This document shows, piece after piece, positions 1-8,832 of a stretch of 64,000 bases of DNA. Each line of letters starts with the position of its first letter. Within the stretch, counting starts at the first letter, position 1. The notes under the pieces were generated by a model that was not told where the DNA came from, made no database searches, and saw nothing but the letters and a program-made list of their open reading frames with translations. The position numbers and the translations under genes were made by a program. This DNA comes from JAUQQI01 sp042408785 (lineage in GTDB: Bacteria; Chloroflexota; Dehalococcoidia; JAUQQI01), in the NCBI GenBank assembly GCA_042408785.1, contig JBHOQU010000032.1, positions 1 to 64,000 on the forward strand, written 5' to 3'.

Positions 1-1
1 C

Positions 2-184
2 TGGAACTTCATGATGGCGGGGTCGGCCTCGACCAACCCGGTGATGTTTGTCCTGGCCGTCCTTTTGATGCTGGCCTGGAAGAACGCCGGCTGGATTGGG
101 CTTGACCGGTGGCTCCTGCCCGCCCTGGGCACCCCCTGGCAGCCCGGAAAGTTCTTCAGCCTGCGCCGCCAGCCTGCCAGCTGA
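2..184 (+). CDS. DoxX-family membrane protein, C-terminal fragment (5' end outside window)
   Basis: The second frame is open from the window edge to TGA at 182-184 and encodes about 60 residues. It contains the motif AGSASTNPVMF, followed by a hydrophobic helix, GWIGLDRWLLP and LGTPW. That run resembles the C-terminus of DoxX / DoxD-like proteins (quinone-linked thiosulfate oxidoreductase subunit family and its many uncharacterised relatives). Only the last helix and tail are visible, so the function cannot be narrowed. It is transcribed rightward, and the gene after the hairpin at 206-242 runs the other way, so this is the end of a separate transcription unit. Confidence 0.7.
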   Translation, partial: WNFMMAGSASTNPVMFVLAVLLMLAWKNAGWIGLDRWLLPALGTPWQPGKFFSLRRQPAS

Positions 185-205
185 AGTAACCCCTTAGCCC
201 TAGGG

Positions 206-242
206 GCCGGCCGGGGGCGATGGTTTGTCGCCCCCGGCCGGC
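206..242 (+). terminator. Strong hairpin after the DoxX-like gene
   Basis: Bases 206-220 and 228-242 are perfectly complementary (15-bp GC-rich stem) around a 7-base loop. It begins 21 bases after the DoxX-like stop codon. There is no real T-run on the right (TATTAACC follows), so it is either a T-poor intrinsic terminator or a 3'-end stabilising stem. The leftward operon ending at 353 also points toward it, so it may act on both transcripts. Confidence 0.65.
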
Positions 243-352
243 TATTAACCTCCTTGGTCCCAGCCGCACCCTCCCCAGTAATGGGTATTTAGAGGCCAAC
301 GCTGGGCTCAGCCTGCGGGGTAAGGTGCCGGTTCCAACCGGGTATCAGGCCG

Positions 353-1246
353 CTAATTCCTAGTGCCTGCGTGGTCGGCCAGCGTACTCGCCAACGAGAA
401 GGTGGGACAATGCTTCTCGACGGCGAGCGGGGGCTGGTGTCTAGGACCAGCCCACATCAGCACACCCATAAGTCCGAGGAGGGCGAAGTACGAAAGGTCG
501 GTCCTCAGGCCGCCGAGCCCCATGAGCAGAAGTCCGCTACGCCGGGGCTCGTGGCTGCTCAGTAGTTCCCGGACCAGTCCGGCGAGTGCCAGGCCGTAAA
601 GGGGGGCCGGGAGGTAGAAGGTGAGGCCCACCGTCCAGATGACCACCGCTTTAACGAACCAGCCCGCCACAAAAAGGGCTAGGGTGAGGATAAGGCCGGC
701 AACCAGGCCGACTGCGAGCTGCACCCGCTCCGCCCTCACCGACCCACGGGCCAGGAGCAGTAGACCGAGGCCGACGACACCGGCCTCGGCCAGGGCGGTC
801 CAGAATCCGGGCCCCGGCCAGAAACCGGGCGGCGAGGCGACAGCCGCCGCCCCGTACGTCAGCCCGGCCAGCAGGGCAGGCGGATACCGGTTCCGGACGC
901 CGAATGAAAGGGCCGTCAGGGCCAGTGCGGCCGGCCAGAGGACCATGGGGCCCGTAGGTGAGACCAGACTGCCGGCGATCAGGAGGACCCAGGTCACCCC
1001 GGCCGCGCCCTCCGGCAACCCCCAACCAGGCCGCCGGGCCTCCCAGACCCAGAGGCCGACGGCCACCAGCCCGAGGATGACGGCCGCATTCAAGGCCCAC
1101 GTTCCGCCCAGGGCCACGGCCCTGAAGATTGTCTCGGTGGTGGGCGTTGCCGGCAAGACGGGACCGAGCCGGAGTAATACCCGTAAGAGGATGAACTCGG
1201 CGACGGCCGCCAGCAGCGCACCCCGGAATGCCCACCCGTAGCTCAC
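353..1246 (-). CDS. Polytopic membrane protein of the molybdoenzyme operon
   Basis: 297 residues, starting at a GTG that overlaps the TGA of the TorD-like gene (GTGA). The protein is almost entirely hydrophobic, with roughly seven to eight predicted membrane segments, and ends in a short polar tail. I do not recognise the family. Its position as last gene of the alpha-beta-gamma-chaperone operon, translationally coupled to the chaperone, suggests a role with the molybdoenzyme, for example membrane anchoring or electron transfer to or from quinone. No His-rich haem motif of the NarI kind is obvious, so this remains inference. Confidence 0.7.
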   Translation of the reverse strand: MSYGWAFRGALLAAVAEFILLRVLLRLGPVLPATPTTETIFRAVALGGTWALNAAVILGLVAVGLWVWEARRPGWGLPEGAAGVTWVLLIAGSLVSPTGPMVLWPAALALTALSFGVRNRYPPALLAGLTYGAAAVASPPGFWPGPGFWTALAEAGVVGLGLLLLARGSVRAERVQLAVGLVAGLILTLALFVAGWFVKAVVIWTVGLTFYLPAPLYGLALAGLVRELLSSHEPRRSGLLLMGLGGLRTDLSYFALLGLMGVLMWAGPRHQPPLAVEKHCPTFSLASTLADHAGTRN

Positions 1247-1878
1247 TCCCCAAGCACCTCCCGTTCCAGGTTGCGAAGCCGGACCGTGAACCGCCCCAGG
1301 GCAGGGTAGAAAGGCAGGCGGGCCATGCTTTCAAGCCGGCTCGAAAAGACATCCAGCCAGGCACCCAGGTAGTTCACCACCAGCAGCCGACGGTATTCTT
1401 GCCAGGCGGCGGCCCCGTCTGACCTTCCATCCGCCCTCAGCTCGGCTTCCCGGGCCAGGGTCTGCCCCACAAGCTCCATCAGAAGCCCGATGTGGTCCGG
1501 AAGGTCCCGGATATCGGGGGCTGGCCTGAGTCCCAGTACACTTACGACCTGGCCGAGCTCGCCGAGGATACGGGTTCGGGCGTCAGGGTCGGCGGCATAA
1601 CTTGACGCATATGGGGGGCACCGGACTCGCCCGCTGAAGAGGAACGTATGTTCCTCCGGCAGCCCTATGGGTCCCGCGAAGGATGCCCGCAGGGCATCGG
1701 CTAAGTCCGCCGCGGCCGGGTCGTTCTCGCCGGCAACCCTGGTCCAGGCGGCCCGAATGACGCCCTCGAAAACCCCGTCGGCGAAGACGTCAAGAAGTCC
1801 GGCATCGGGATAGGCCCAGCCGCGGCCGACCGCCTTCCACAGGACCGCCCGGGCGGTGAGGAGCGCGTGTTCACCCAC
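1243..1878 (-). CDS. TorD/NarJ-type molybdoenzyme maturation chaperone
   Basis: 211 residues, all-helical in character. It carries the TorD/DmsD/NarJ-like block EHTFLFSG...CPPYASSY near residues 75-93, and PDHIGLLMELV near residues 126-136. Such chaperones bind the Tat signal and apo-form of a molybdopterin oxidoreductase, and hold export until cofactor insertion. It overlaps the gamma subunit gene by 8 bases at its start and the membrane-protein gene by 4 bases at its end, so it is co-translated with the enzyme it presumably serves. The partner is the Tat-signalled alpha subunit at 4041-7499. The family assignment is good; the exact client is inferred from context. Confidence 0.85.
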   Translation of the reverse strand: MGEHALLTARAVLWKAVGRGWAYPDAGLLDVFADGVFEGVIRAAWTRVAGENDPAAADLADALRASFAGPIGLPEEHTFLFSGRVRCPPYASSYAADPDARTRILGELGQVVSVLGLRPAPDIRDLPDHIGLLMELVGQTLAREAELRADGRSDGAAAWQEYRRLLVVNYLGAWLDVFSSRLESMARLPFYPALGRFTVRLRNLEREVLGE

Positions 1879-2884
1879 GGGCCTGTCCCCGCAACGTTAT
1901 GCGCCGACGGACGACCCCCAGGGCAAAGCCGAGGATTACGGCCAGGGCCAATCCGCCGACCAGCCAGCCCAGCATGCCCCTGGGGATTCCCAGGACCCGC
2001 TCCTGGCCCTCGATCCTCACGGTGTAGAAGCCGGAAAGCTGCTTCCGGGCGCCTACTTCCTGGTTGGAGCCGTTCCAGACGGCGAAGGCCACGGGCACCT
2101 GCTCCTGCCGGAGGTCGGTGGATTCGGCATCGGGCGGGGCGAGTCGGCGGGCAAACACCACCCGCCACCGGCCGTCTCGCCAGACCCCCCGCCCCGTAAC
2201 CTCCTGACGGTCCTTATGGGTAAGGCTTCCGAACCCCAGGGCCTTGAGGTCCTCGACGGGGCTGAGGCGATACGGGACCGAGAAGGGATTTCCCACCGCC
2301 CAACCGACCTCGAACTGCCGGACCTCGGCCCGGTCGAAGTCTCCCGGGTAGGTGTACGGGGGTGAGCCCGTTATCCCACCGGGATAAAAGTCCTTGAAGA
2401 AGTTGGGGTACTGGTGAACCAGCTCCTGGAAGCCCTGGTCGATGTCCCGCTGCCAGTCGGCCTTCCAGTGCCAGATGTTAACCAGCTGACCGGCCGCCCC
2501 CATGCAGATGTTGGGGAGTTCCCGGCCCACCGGAAACTGGATGGCCGCCGCGTCCCGGAACCTGTCCCCGGCAACCACCAGGTCGTCCCGGGTGTCGTCC
2601 ACCCATTCCAGCAGGAAAGCAATTTCCTGACCGTTGTTGAGGGAGCGTACCCGGACGGTGGGAACACTCAGCTTCGACAGGGACGGCACCGTCGTGGCCT
2701 GGGGCCCCAGGGGGATGTCTACGGCCGGGGCCGCATCCCAGGCGGGGTCAAAGGGGTCGCTGATGGGGAGCGAGCCCGACCTCAGGACCGAAACCACCTC
2801 CGAAGCCTGCTGGGCCAGAACCACCTGTCGGCTGGCCAGAAGCAGGGCGGCTAAGAGGCTGATGGCGAGTGCAACCCACCTCAT
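1871..2884 (-). CDS. Haem-b gamma subunit of type II DMSO-reductase-family enzyme (EbdC/DdhC-like)
   Basis: 337 residues with a Sec-type signal peptide (about residues 1-25) and a C-terminal membrane helix (about 305-327) before a short basic tail. The central domain matches the ethylbenzene-dehydrogenase-like haem-b fold. The block PNICMGAAG...NIWHWKADW holds M128, and VWNGSNQEVGARKQ holds K281; they sit where the Met/Lys axial haem ligands of EbdC-type subunits lie. Known soluble gamma subunits lack the C-terminal helix, so this one is probably membrane-tethered on the outside face. ATG follows GAGGTGAT by 6 bases and lies 12 bases after the beta stop. Confidence 0.87.
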   Translation of the reverse strand: MRWVALAISLLAALLLASRQVVLAQQASEVVSVLRSGSLPISDPFDPAWDAAPAVDIPLGPQATTVPSLSKLSVPTVRVRSLNNGQEIAFLLEWVDDTRDDLVVAGDRFRDAAAIQFPVGRELPNICMGAAGQLVNIWHWKADWQRDIDQGFQELVHQYPNFFKDFYPGGITGSPPYTYPGDFDRAEVRQFEVGWAVGNPFSVPYRLSPVEDLKALGFGSLTHKDRQEVTGRGVWRDGRWRVVFARRLAPPDAESTDLRQEQVPVAFAVWNGSNQEVGARKQLSGFYTVRIEGQERVLGIPRGMLGWLVGGLALAVILGFALGVVRRRITLRGQARG

Positions 2885-2896
2885 GGTCGGATCACC

Positions 2897-4024
2897 TCAG
2901 GTGATGTTGTGCCGGTAAACCGCAAACTGGCGGTCATAGACCGGGCGCAGGTAAATGGGCTCCTTGAGGGGCACCCGTACTATCTCGTTGCCCTTGGCAT
3001 CATAGCCGTAAACGTAGTCGCCCTGAACCCGGAACTTTTCGACCCAGCGCTCGGTGGCCCCCATCAGCATCAGCACACCCCTGAGCTCCGGGTCATTCGG
3101 GGCGTTTCGGTAGGTTTCGATGGCCCGCTCGACGCGCGGGCCGAACATCTGGTGCAAGAACTTGGGCGGAACGTGAATGGGCGGGATGTAATAGATGTTC
3201 ACCTGAAGGCCGAACTGCGGGTAGAGGGGCAGGGCCACCTTCCGAATATGAACCAGAAAGTCCACGGGGTTTTCCGGGTCGGCCTTGTCTGGGGTGTGGA
3301 CCCAGCCGTTAATGCGGATCCGACCGATGCAGTTGACGGTGCAGAAGGGCTGCAGGCCCTGCTCGACCCTGGGGAAACAGGCGATGCACTTTTCCGAGAT
3401 CCGGGTTACCCCGTTGTAAAAGACTTTTTTATAAGGGCAGGCCCGCACGCACTCCCGGTACCCCCGGCACCTGGTCTGGTCGATAAGGACGATTCCGTCT
3501 TCCCGGCGCTTGTAAATGGCCCGCCGGGGGCAGGCCGCCAGGCAGGCCGGGTACGTGCAGTGGTTGCAGATGCGCTGCAGGTAAAAGAACCAGAACTGGT
3601 GGGGGATCCCGAAGTAGGCCCCGGCCTCCACCACCCCGTACACCTCGTCCTCTCCGAGGCCCGGATGGGCCCAGTCGAGGTCCTCGGGCAGGAAACCCAA
3701 GGCTACCTGACCCGGGGGTGCCGCCTCGAAGATGGTTTTGCCGGTGTAAGTATCCCCGTCCCAGGTCTGAGGGCCGAGCATTTCCAGCAGCCGAACGTCC
3801 CAGGCCAGGGGGTAAGACCCGTAAGGTTTGGTTTCCACGTTGTTCCAGAACATGTGCTCCTGGCCGCGGCCAGATGTCCAGGCCTGTTTGCAGGCCAGGG
3901 TGCACGTTTGACAGGCGATGCACTTGTTGATATCGAAGACGGCCGCAAACTGCCGCTCCGGCGGCGATGCCGGGTACGGGTACTCCATTTCCCGGTTTAT
4001 CTGCCAGTTGAATACCTTCGGCAC
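2897..4024 (-). CDS. Iron-sulfur beta subunit of type II DMSO-reductase-family enzyme
   Basis: 375 residues from a GTG start at 4024, chosen because GGGGGGAG lies just upstream; a longer frame reaches 4063 but has no comparable site. The N-terminus reads PKVFNWQINREMEYPYP, typical of NarH/EbdB/DdhB/SerB beta subunits. Cluster cysteines are C35-C38-C41-C45, C153-C156-C161-C165, and later groups around C186-C192-C196, C213-C216 and C228-C232. Y189 in CRGYREC replaces one ligand, as in family members with three [4Fe-4S] and one [3Fe-4S]. It would carry electrons between the molybdenum alpha subunit and haem-b gamma subunit. It is exported with alpha, having no signal of its own. Confidence 0.92.
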   Translation of the reverse strand: MPKVFNWQINREMEYPYPASPPERQFAAVFDINKCIACQTCTLACKQAWTSGRGQEHMFWNNVETKPYGSYPLAWDVRLLEMLGPQTWDGDTYTGKTIFEAAPPGQVALGFLPEDLDWAHPGLGEDEVYGVVEAGAYFGIPHQFWFFYLQRICNHCTYPACLAACPRRAIYKRREDGIVLIDQTRCRGYRECVRACPYKKVFYNGVTRISEKCIACFPRVEQGLQPFCTVNCIGRIRINGWVHTPDKADPENPVDFLVHIRKVALPLYPQFGLQVNIYYIPPIHVPPKFLHQMFGPRVERAIETYRNAPNDPELRGVLMLMGATERWVEKFRVQGDYVYGYDAKGNEIVRVPLKEPIYLRPVYDRQFAVYRHNIT

Positions 4025-4040
4025 GACTGCTCCCCCCCTG

Positions 4041-7000
4041 TCAGCGAATGGTAATAAAGCCACCCTCTAGGTACGTTTTCATCGCCGGGCTCTCATAGGT
4101 GGGCCGAAGCCCCAGCGCCGCCGGCCGCCATAGCCCCTGGCCGCCGAGGCCGCCGTCCTCCGCCTTGCTGATCCGGACGAAGGACTCCTTGGGTGCCCCA
4201 GTAGGGCAGTGGATGTCGGCGGCGAAGCCCTTGCCGATGGTCTGGCCGAAGTAGTCCTTGCGCACCAGCGAATCTGTCAGGAGGGTCGGCCGCAGCCAGG
4301 CCCGGGTTGCCGACTGATGTCCGCCATACCTAAAGAGGGCCTGATACCCAGTGCGGGGGTTCTTGGCCAGACCGTCCGGTCGGGCGGCCTGCCCCTCCAC
4401 GGAGCCGTGGCTGGCCTGGTACATGTTGAACCACATTCGCAGGACGCCCCGGGGAATGCCGTTGTAATAGCGGGCCCGGCAGAGGAGACGGGCGACCTTA
4501 AAGTTCGGGTCCGTTGCCGTGGCACCCCGGAAGGGGCGGTCGTCGGGGTCGGCGTCAATCCACACGTAGTCCCCATCCTCGATGCCCAGTTCCTTAGCAT
4601 CGAGGGGGTTAATGTCAACGTAGCCCTCGTTCACGAAGGGCATGCGCCGGTCCCGCCGGTATGGGTCGCCGAAGGGGCCGAAGTAAACGGCAACCAGGTC
4701 CACGTCGGTCGGGGTGGTGTGGGCCCCGTGGCGGTACTTGGGGGTGATGAAGAGGTGGGTCAACCCATCCCGGCGGCGGGGGTGGGGGCTGGCTTTCAGC
4801 TCGGCCCAGGGCTTCAGGACGTTGCGGACCTGCCGCACCTCCGTGGAGATATCTGCGCGGGGCAGGCCGTAGTCCTCAGGTGGGGTGGGCCGGAGGGCCG
4901 GGTGGGGTCGGCCGACGATGACGTTTGGCTCGTAAGGGGTGGCATCCACCGGCTCGCGGTACACCGGTAGGTTCTCCCCGTGCTCGATAAACTCGGGTTC
5001 CTCCCGGTAGAATTCGAGCCGGCCCGTCTTCGTATACCAGGGTCGACTCTCTTCGGTCTGCTCCCAGCCCATGACTTTCGGGTAAGTCCGGGTCATCAGC
5101 AGGGCAGGGATTCCCTGCCGGGCTTTCTCCTCCAGTTCGGCGAACTTGAATCCCCGCAGGGCGTTGCTCCGGTCCAGGATCCGCTGAAGGTAGACGTCGA
5201 CTCGGTTCTCGTAGACGAATTTCCAGTAGTCCCTAAACCTGGCTTCACCCGTCAGCTCCGCCAGGGCCCGGGCCACGCCGGCCAGGGTATCGATGTCTCC
5301 CACGGTGTCGAAAACCCTGGGCAGCGGCGTGCGGGGAAAGACCTGAACGAAGGGGTTGGTAACCGACCCGGCCATGTCCGGGTGCTTGAACTCCGCCCAC
5401 GAGTCCACGGCGAGGACAACGTCGGCGTACTCACAGCTGAGGGTCCACCACCAGTCGTTGACGACCACGGCCTCGACCTTGGGCAGGGTGTTTACCAGAA
5501 CGTCATAGGTCCACTTGATGTTCCCCAAAATCGAGTTCGAGTTGCCGAACCACAGGAACTTCGTCGGTGTAGGGATGTGGGTCTTGCCGGTGAAAAGCTT
5601 GTTCCCTACCCGAAGGGGTCGGTCGCCGTAGTTGAAATAGTGGGCCGATTCCGCCTTGTAGTAAGCCCGGGTGGGAACCTCCCCGTCGGGGTCGGTCTGG
5701 ACCCGGAAGGGGTCTTCAAAGATGTAGTAGTAGAGGCCATTGAAGAGGGCCCCGCGGTAGTTTCCGGCATAGCTTCCCGGACTTCCCCCGAACTTGCCGA
5801 TGTTGGCGGTAAGGGCGGCTACCAGGAAGAGGGCCCGGTCCTTGAGGTCGGCGTTGAAGAAGTGGTTCGGCCCCATTCCGTGGGCGATGAGGGTCCGGCC
5901 CGGGTTGGCGGCGATCTGACGGGCCAGGGAGTAGATGGCGTCGACGGGAGCCCAGGTGATCTCGGATACCGTGACCGGGTCGAAGTTTTCGAGATATTCG
6001 ACCAGCAGGTCGAAAACCGGCCGGACCTGCACCGTCTTGCCGTCGACGGTCCGGACGCTAAACGTTCCCCTCAGGGCCGGGTCGATCCCGGCTTCCTGGA
6101 AGTATTTGCCCACCTGGTCCCGGGTTACGACCCGAGGGCTCTGGCTGTTGAGGTCCCAGACTACGAAGTCGCCCCACTCATCCCGCAGGGCACGGGGCAC
6201 GTACTGGGCCGCCTGATTTATGGGCGGGTCGGCTGTCTGCCCCGGCTCCAGAACCTTGGTGAAGTTTCGCAACTCCGCATTGCGATAGCCGGGGATGACC
6301 TCCGCGGCCCGAAGGAGCTGCAAAGTGTCCAGACGGACGAGAAGGGGCAGGTCGGTGAAGCCCTTGACAAACGCGGCGTCAAAGAGCCCCTCCGCAATAA
6401 TTACCCGGGCGATCCCCAGGGCCAGGGCCGTGTCCGTTCCGGGCCGGATGATCACGACCTCGTCGGCCTTGCTGGCTGTTGCCTGGTACTCGCAGGCGAT
6501 GACGATGACCTTTGCCCCGTGAAGTCTTGCCTCGGTCAGCCAGTGGCCGTCGGGCATCTTGGTGCAGATCCAGTTCATTCCCCAGAGGGTAATGAGGCGG
6601 GCGTTCTCGGCGGTGAAAAGGTCGAAATCTACCGTCTGCTGGCCCGTAACCATCGGATGCCCGGGAGGGAGGTCGGTGTGCCAGCTGTAGTTGTCCCAGC
6701 CCCGGGCCCCCAGGGCCTGGTCCGGGGGAACCTTCCGGATATAGGCGTCAAGGAGGGCCAGCATATTGGCAAAGCGGTAAAAGCCGAAGAGTCGGGTTGC
6801 CCCCAGGAAGGGCATTCCGCCCCGGAATTTGAGGACCTGGGTGCCGGCCCCCGCCGTGGCTTCAACCATGGCCGGGTCATACCCCTGGCGCCGCAGCCTC
6901 TCCTGGCCCTCAGGGCCGGAGTAAGTGGTGGCGATGTTCACCATGGTCTGGGCAACCAGTTGATAGGCCTCGTCCCAGGTGACCCGGAGCCACTCATCCT

Positions 7001-7499
7001 GGCCGCGTCGGAAGTACTGGGCCGGGGGTAGCCCAGTCTGCGGGTCGCGGGGATAGCCGGCGCGGGCCCACTCGAGGAATCCCTTGCGGACCATGGGCCC
7101 TTTGATCCGGCGGTCGCCGTAAATGCGGCGGGCGAGACTCAACCCCTTCTGGCAGGCCCGGGGCTCCCAGCGGTGGGATGCCTGGTTTCCGTAGACATCG
7201 GTGGCCTGCCCGTACCCGTACGAAGGCTCTATCCGCGTCACAATGCCGTTCTTGACCACCCCCATTAGGAGGCAGTTGTGGGTATCATTAGGGGCGCACA
7301 GGAAGGCGAACTTGGAGTCAAACTTAAAAAGCTCCCGGTAGGCCTTCTCCCAGTCCCGGTTAGGGTAGGCCGCCAGGGGATTCTCCACCACCGTTACCTC
7401 TTCCAGGAATGCCAGGTTTCGGGCCACCAGGGCCGCGCCTGCCCCTGCTCCCAATCCGGCAGCCAGTTTAAGGAAATCCCGACGGGACAAACCCCGCAT
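4041..7499 (-). CDS. Tat-exported molybdopterin catalytic alpha subunit, type II DMSO reductase family
   Basis: 1152 residues from the ATG at 7499, which has GGGGGGAG 6-7 bases upstream (a TTG 15 bases earlier is possible). The Tat signal is SRRDFLK near residue 4. The proposed molybdenum ligand is D276 in TDLPPGHP, matching the Asp of NarG/EbdA/DdhA proteins (YCDLPPASP in NarG). The FS0 cluster site is unusual: aligned on the shared VKNG, NarG H-x3-C-x3-C becomes C68-x3-D72-x3-C76, with C116 as last ligand. The substrate cannot be read from sequence; nitrate, selenate, perchlorate, hydrocarbon and DMS enzymes all share this fold. It heads the five-gene operon. Confidence 0.92.
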   Translation of the reverse strand: MRGLSRRDFLKLAAGLGAGAGAALVARNLAFLEEVTVVENPLAAYPNRDWEKAYRELFKFDSKFAFLCAPNDTHNCLLMGVVKNGIVTRIEPSYGYGQATDVYGNQASHRWEPRACQKGLSLARRIYGDRRIKGPMVRKGFLEWARAGYPRDPQTGLPPAQYFRRGQDEWLRVTWDEAYQLVAQTMVNIATTYSGPEGQERLRRQGYDPAMVEATAGAGTQVLKFRGGMPFLGATRLFGFYRFANMLALLDAYIRKVPPDQALGARGWDNYSWHTDLPPGHPMVTGQQTVDFDLFTAENARLITLWGMNWICTKMPDGHWLTEARLHGAKVIVIACEYQATASKADEVVIIRPGTDTALALGIARVIIAEGLFDAAFVKGFTDLPLLVRLDTLQLLRAAEVIPGYRNAELRNFTKVLEPGQTADPPINQAAQYVPRALRDEWGDFVVWDLNSQSPRVVTRDQVGKYFQEAGIDPALRGTFSVRTVDGKTVQVRPVFDLLVEYLENFDPVTVSEITWAPVDAIYSLARQIAANPGRTLIAHGMGPNHFFNADLKDRALFLVAALTANIGKFGGSPGSYAGNYRGALFNGLYYYIFEDPFRVQTDPDGEVPTRAYYKAESAHYFNYGDRPLRVGNKLFTGKTHIPTPTKFLWFGNSNSILGNIKWTYDVLVNTLPKVEAVVVNDWWWTLSCEYADVVLAVDSWAEFKHPDMAGSVTNPFVQVFPRTPLPRVFDTVGDIDTLAGVARALAELTGEARFRDYWKFVYENRVDVYLQRILDRSNALRGFKFAELEEKARQGIPALLMTRTYPKVMGWEQTEESRPWYTKTGRLEFYREEPEFIEHGENLPVYREPVDATPYEPNVIVGRPHPALRPTPPEDYGLPRADISTEVRQVRNVLKPWAELKASPHPRRRDGLTHLFITPKYRHGAHTTPTDVDLVAVYFGPFGDPYRRDRRMPFVNEGYVDINPLDAKELGIEDGDYVWIDADPDDRPFRGATATDPNFKVARLLCRARYYNGIPRGVLRMWFNMYQASHGSVEGQAARPDGLAKNPRTGYQALFRYGGHQSATRAWLRPTLLTDSLVRKDYFGQTIGKGFAADIHCPTGAPKESFVRISKAEDGGLGGQGLWRPAALGLRPTYESPAMKTYLEGGFITIR

Positions 7500-7721
7500 G
7501 GTCTCTCCCCCCAATTAGGAGTTGGTGATGAACATAGCCAGTAATCCCGGTCAGATAATGGCATCCAGGCTCTTCCCGGGGGAATACCCGCGCGGGCAGT
7601 TTTCTACCTACACCTTCGGGTAGGTGGTCTGTAGCGGCTGGTTAAGCTGGGGGAGCAATGCCGTGGGGTTTTAATGGCCAGCCCTTTTGGCGGGCCGCAC
7701 GGTAGCCTCCAGTGGGCTCGG

Positions 7722-8105
7722 TTATGGTCGCAAGAGGCGCAGGCCGGACAGTACGGTAATCAGGCTTATGGTTACAGCCGAGACCACGCACCAGACGCAC
7801 CAGGCCTGGAGGACAAAGGCTTCCACCGCCGTAAGATACATGGAGAAAAGCCAGCCCCCCAACGCCAGCCCGAAGGCCGCCAGGTCCGCCCAGCCCGCCC
7901 GCCGCAGGCTCAGAATGCCCAGCACGGCCAGGGCGGCGTAGGCGGCCAGGCCCCACAGGGCCACCGGCAGGCCCAGCAGTTCGGAGAACCGGCTGGCGTT
8001 GACGATATCACAGCCGCCAAACCCCACACAGACCGGGCTTGCCCCCGAAAAGCGGGTCCAGCTCAGGTAGCCGGCGACCCCGGCCCCCAGAAGGGCCAGG
8101 CCCAC
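7722..8105 (-). CDS. Vitamin K epoxide reductase-like (VKOR) membrane protein
   Basis: About 127 residues from a GTG at 8105; the frame is open further upstream but only over the end of the DsbA-like gene, and the first helix would be short, so the true start may be a few codons earlier. It has four hydrophobic segments, the paired loop cysteines C26 and C32 (PVCVGFGGCD), and the active-site CVWC at 103-106. Bacterial VKORs re-oxidise a periplasmic or exported thioredoxin-fold partner and pass electrons to quinone. The DsbA-like gene lies 22 bases upstream in the same operon and is the evident partner. Confidence 0.85.
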   Translation of the reverse strand: MGLALLGAGVAGYLSWTRFSGASPVCVGFGGCDIVNASRFSELLGLPVALWGLAAYAALAVLGILSLRRAGWADLAAFGLALGGWLFSMYLTAVEAFVLQAWCVWCVVSAVTISLITVLSGLRLLRP

Positions 8106-8127
8106 CTGCCCGACCCCAATCCACCGC

Positions 8128-8832
8128 CTAGCCTGGTCCCAGAAGCTGGCCGATGTAGCGGTCGTAGGTGGCGAAGTCGTAAAGTCCTTCAAAGGTCCGG
8201 CCGTTGACCACCACCGTCGGCGTCGAACGGATCCCCCGCTGACGGGCCTGCTCTGCCGAGGCCTGAATGAACCGGGCATACTTGCCCGATCCCAGACAGC
8301 CCCGGAAGCTTTCCACATCCAGGCCCACAAGCCGGGCAAAGTCCGCAAGCCGGTCGGTGCTGAACCAGCCCCGGTTCTCACCCCGCTGGTTGGCAAAGAC
8401 GACGTACTGATATTCCCAGAACTTCCCGGCCTCGGCCGCGCAGGCCGCGGCCTCGGCCGCCCGGAAGGACTCGGGACCGATGAAGGGGAAATACCTGAAG
8501 ACCACGTAGACCTGGCCAGTTTTGACGTACTTTTCGTCCAGCCTGGGGGCCACTTCCACGGCGTAGCGGCCGCAGTAGGGACACTGGAAATCGGCGAACT
8601 CCTCGATGACGACCCTAGCCTGCGGGTTGCCCTTGTAGGGGTAGCCGTCAGGGGTAAGCCCCGAGGGAAAGTCGGCCGGGGGCGGCCCCACCAGCGGCTG
8701 GCTTGCGGTCTGAAAGTGCAGGGCTGCAAGCCCCAGCGAACCGGCCACGGCCACTGCCAGGACCACCAGAAGCAGGGGCGTGGTGCTCCGCCGCTTGACT
8801 TTGGCCGCCATACCCAGCCCAGATTTTATCAC
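8128..8832 (-). CDS. DsbA-family membrane-anchored thiol oxidoreductase
   Basis: 234 residues starting at GTG 8832, which has AAAGGAG six bases upstream; ATG at 8811 is the alternative. One N-terminal membrane helix (about 18-38) is followed by a thioredoxin-fold domain with the active site C84-P-Y-C87 and a cis-Pro loop near STPTVVV. The helical insert between them is typical of the DsbA/BdbD group. It should oxidise exported proteins outside the membrane and be recycled by the VKOR-like protein encoded directly downstream. No isomerase is visible in the window. Confidence 0.9.
   Translation of the reverse strand: MIKSGLGMAAKVKRRSTTPLLLVVLAVAVAGSLGLAALHFQTASQPLVGPPPADFPSGLTPDGYPYKGNPQARVVIEEFADFQCPYCGRYAVEVAPRLDEKYVKTGQVYVVFRYFPFIGPESFRAAEAAACAAEAGKFWEYQYVVFANQRGENRGWFSTDRLADFARLVGLDVESFRGCLGSGKYARFIQASAEQARQRGIRSTPTVVVNGRTFEGLYDFATYDRYIGQLLGPG

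Noticed and set aside
4980..7031. Long open frame antisense to the molybdoenzyme alpha gene
   Set aside because: Pro/Gly/Val-rich composition, no family motif; high GC keeps antisense frames open. The alpha frame has clear domain motifs.
4041..7499. Calling the alpha subunit nitrate reductase NarG
   Set aside because: FS0 ligands differ, the signal is Tat-type, the gamma is EBDH-like and no NarI is present; the substrate stays open.
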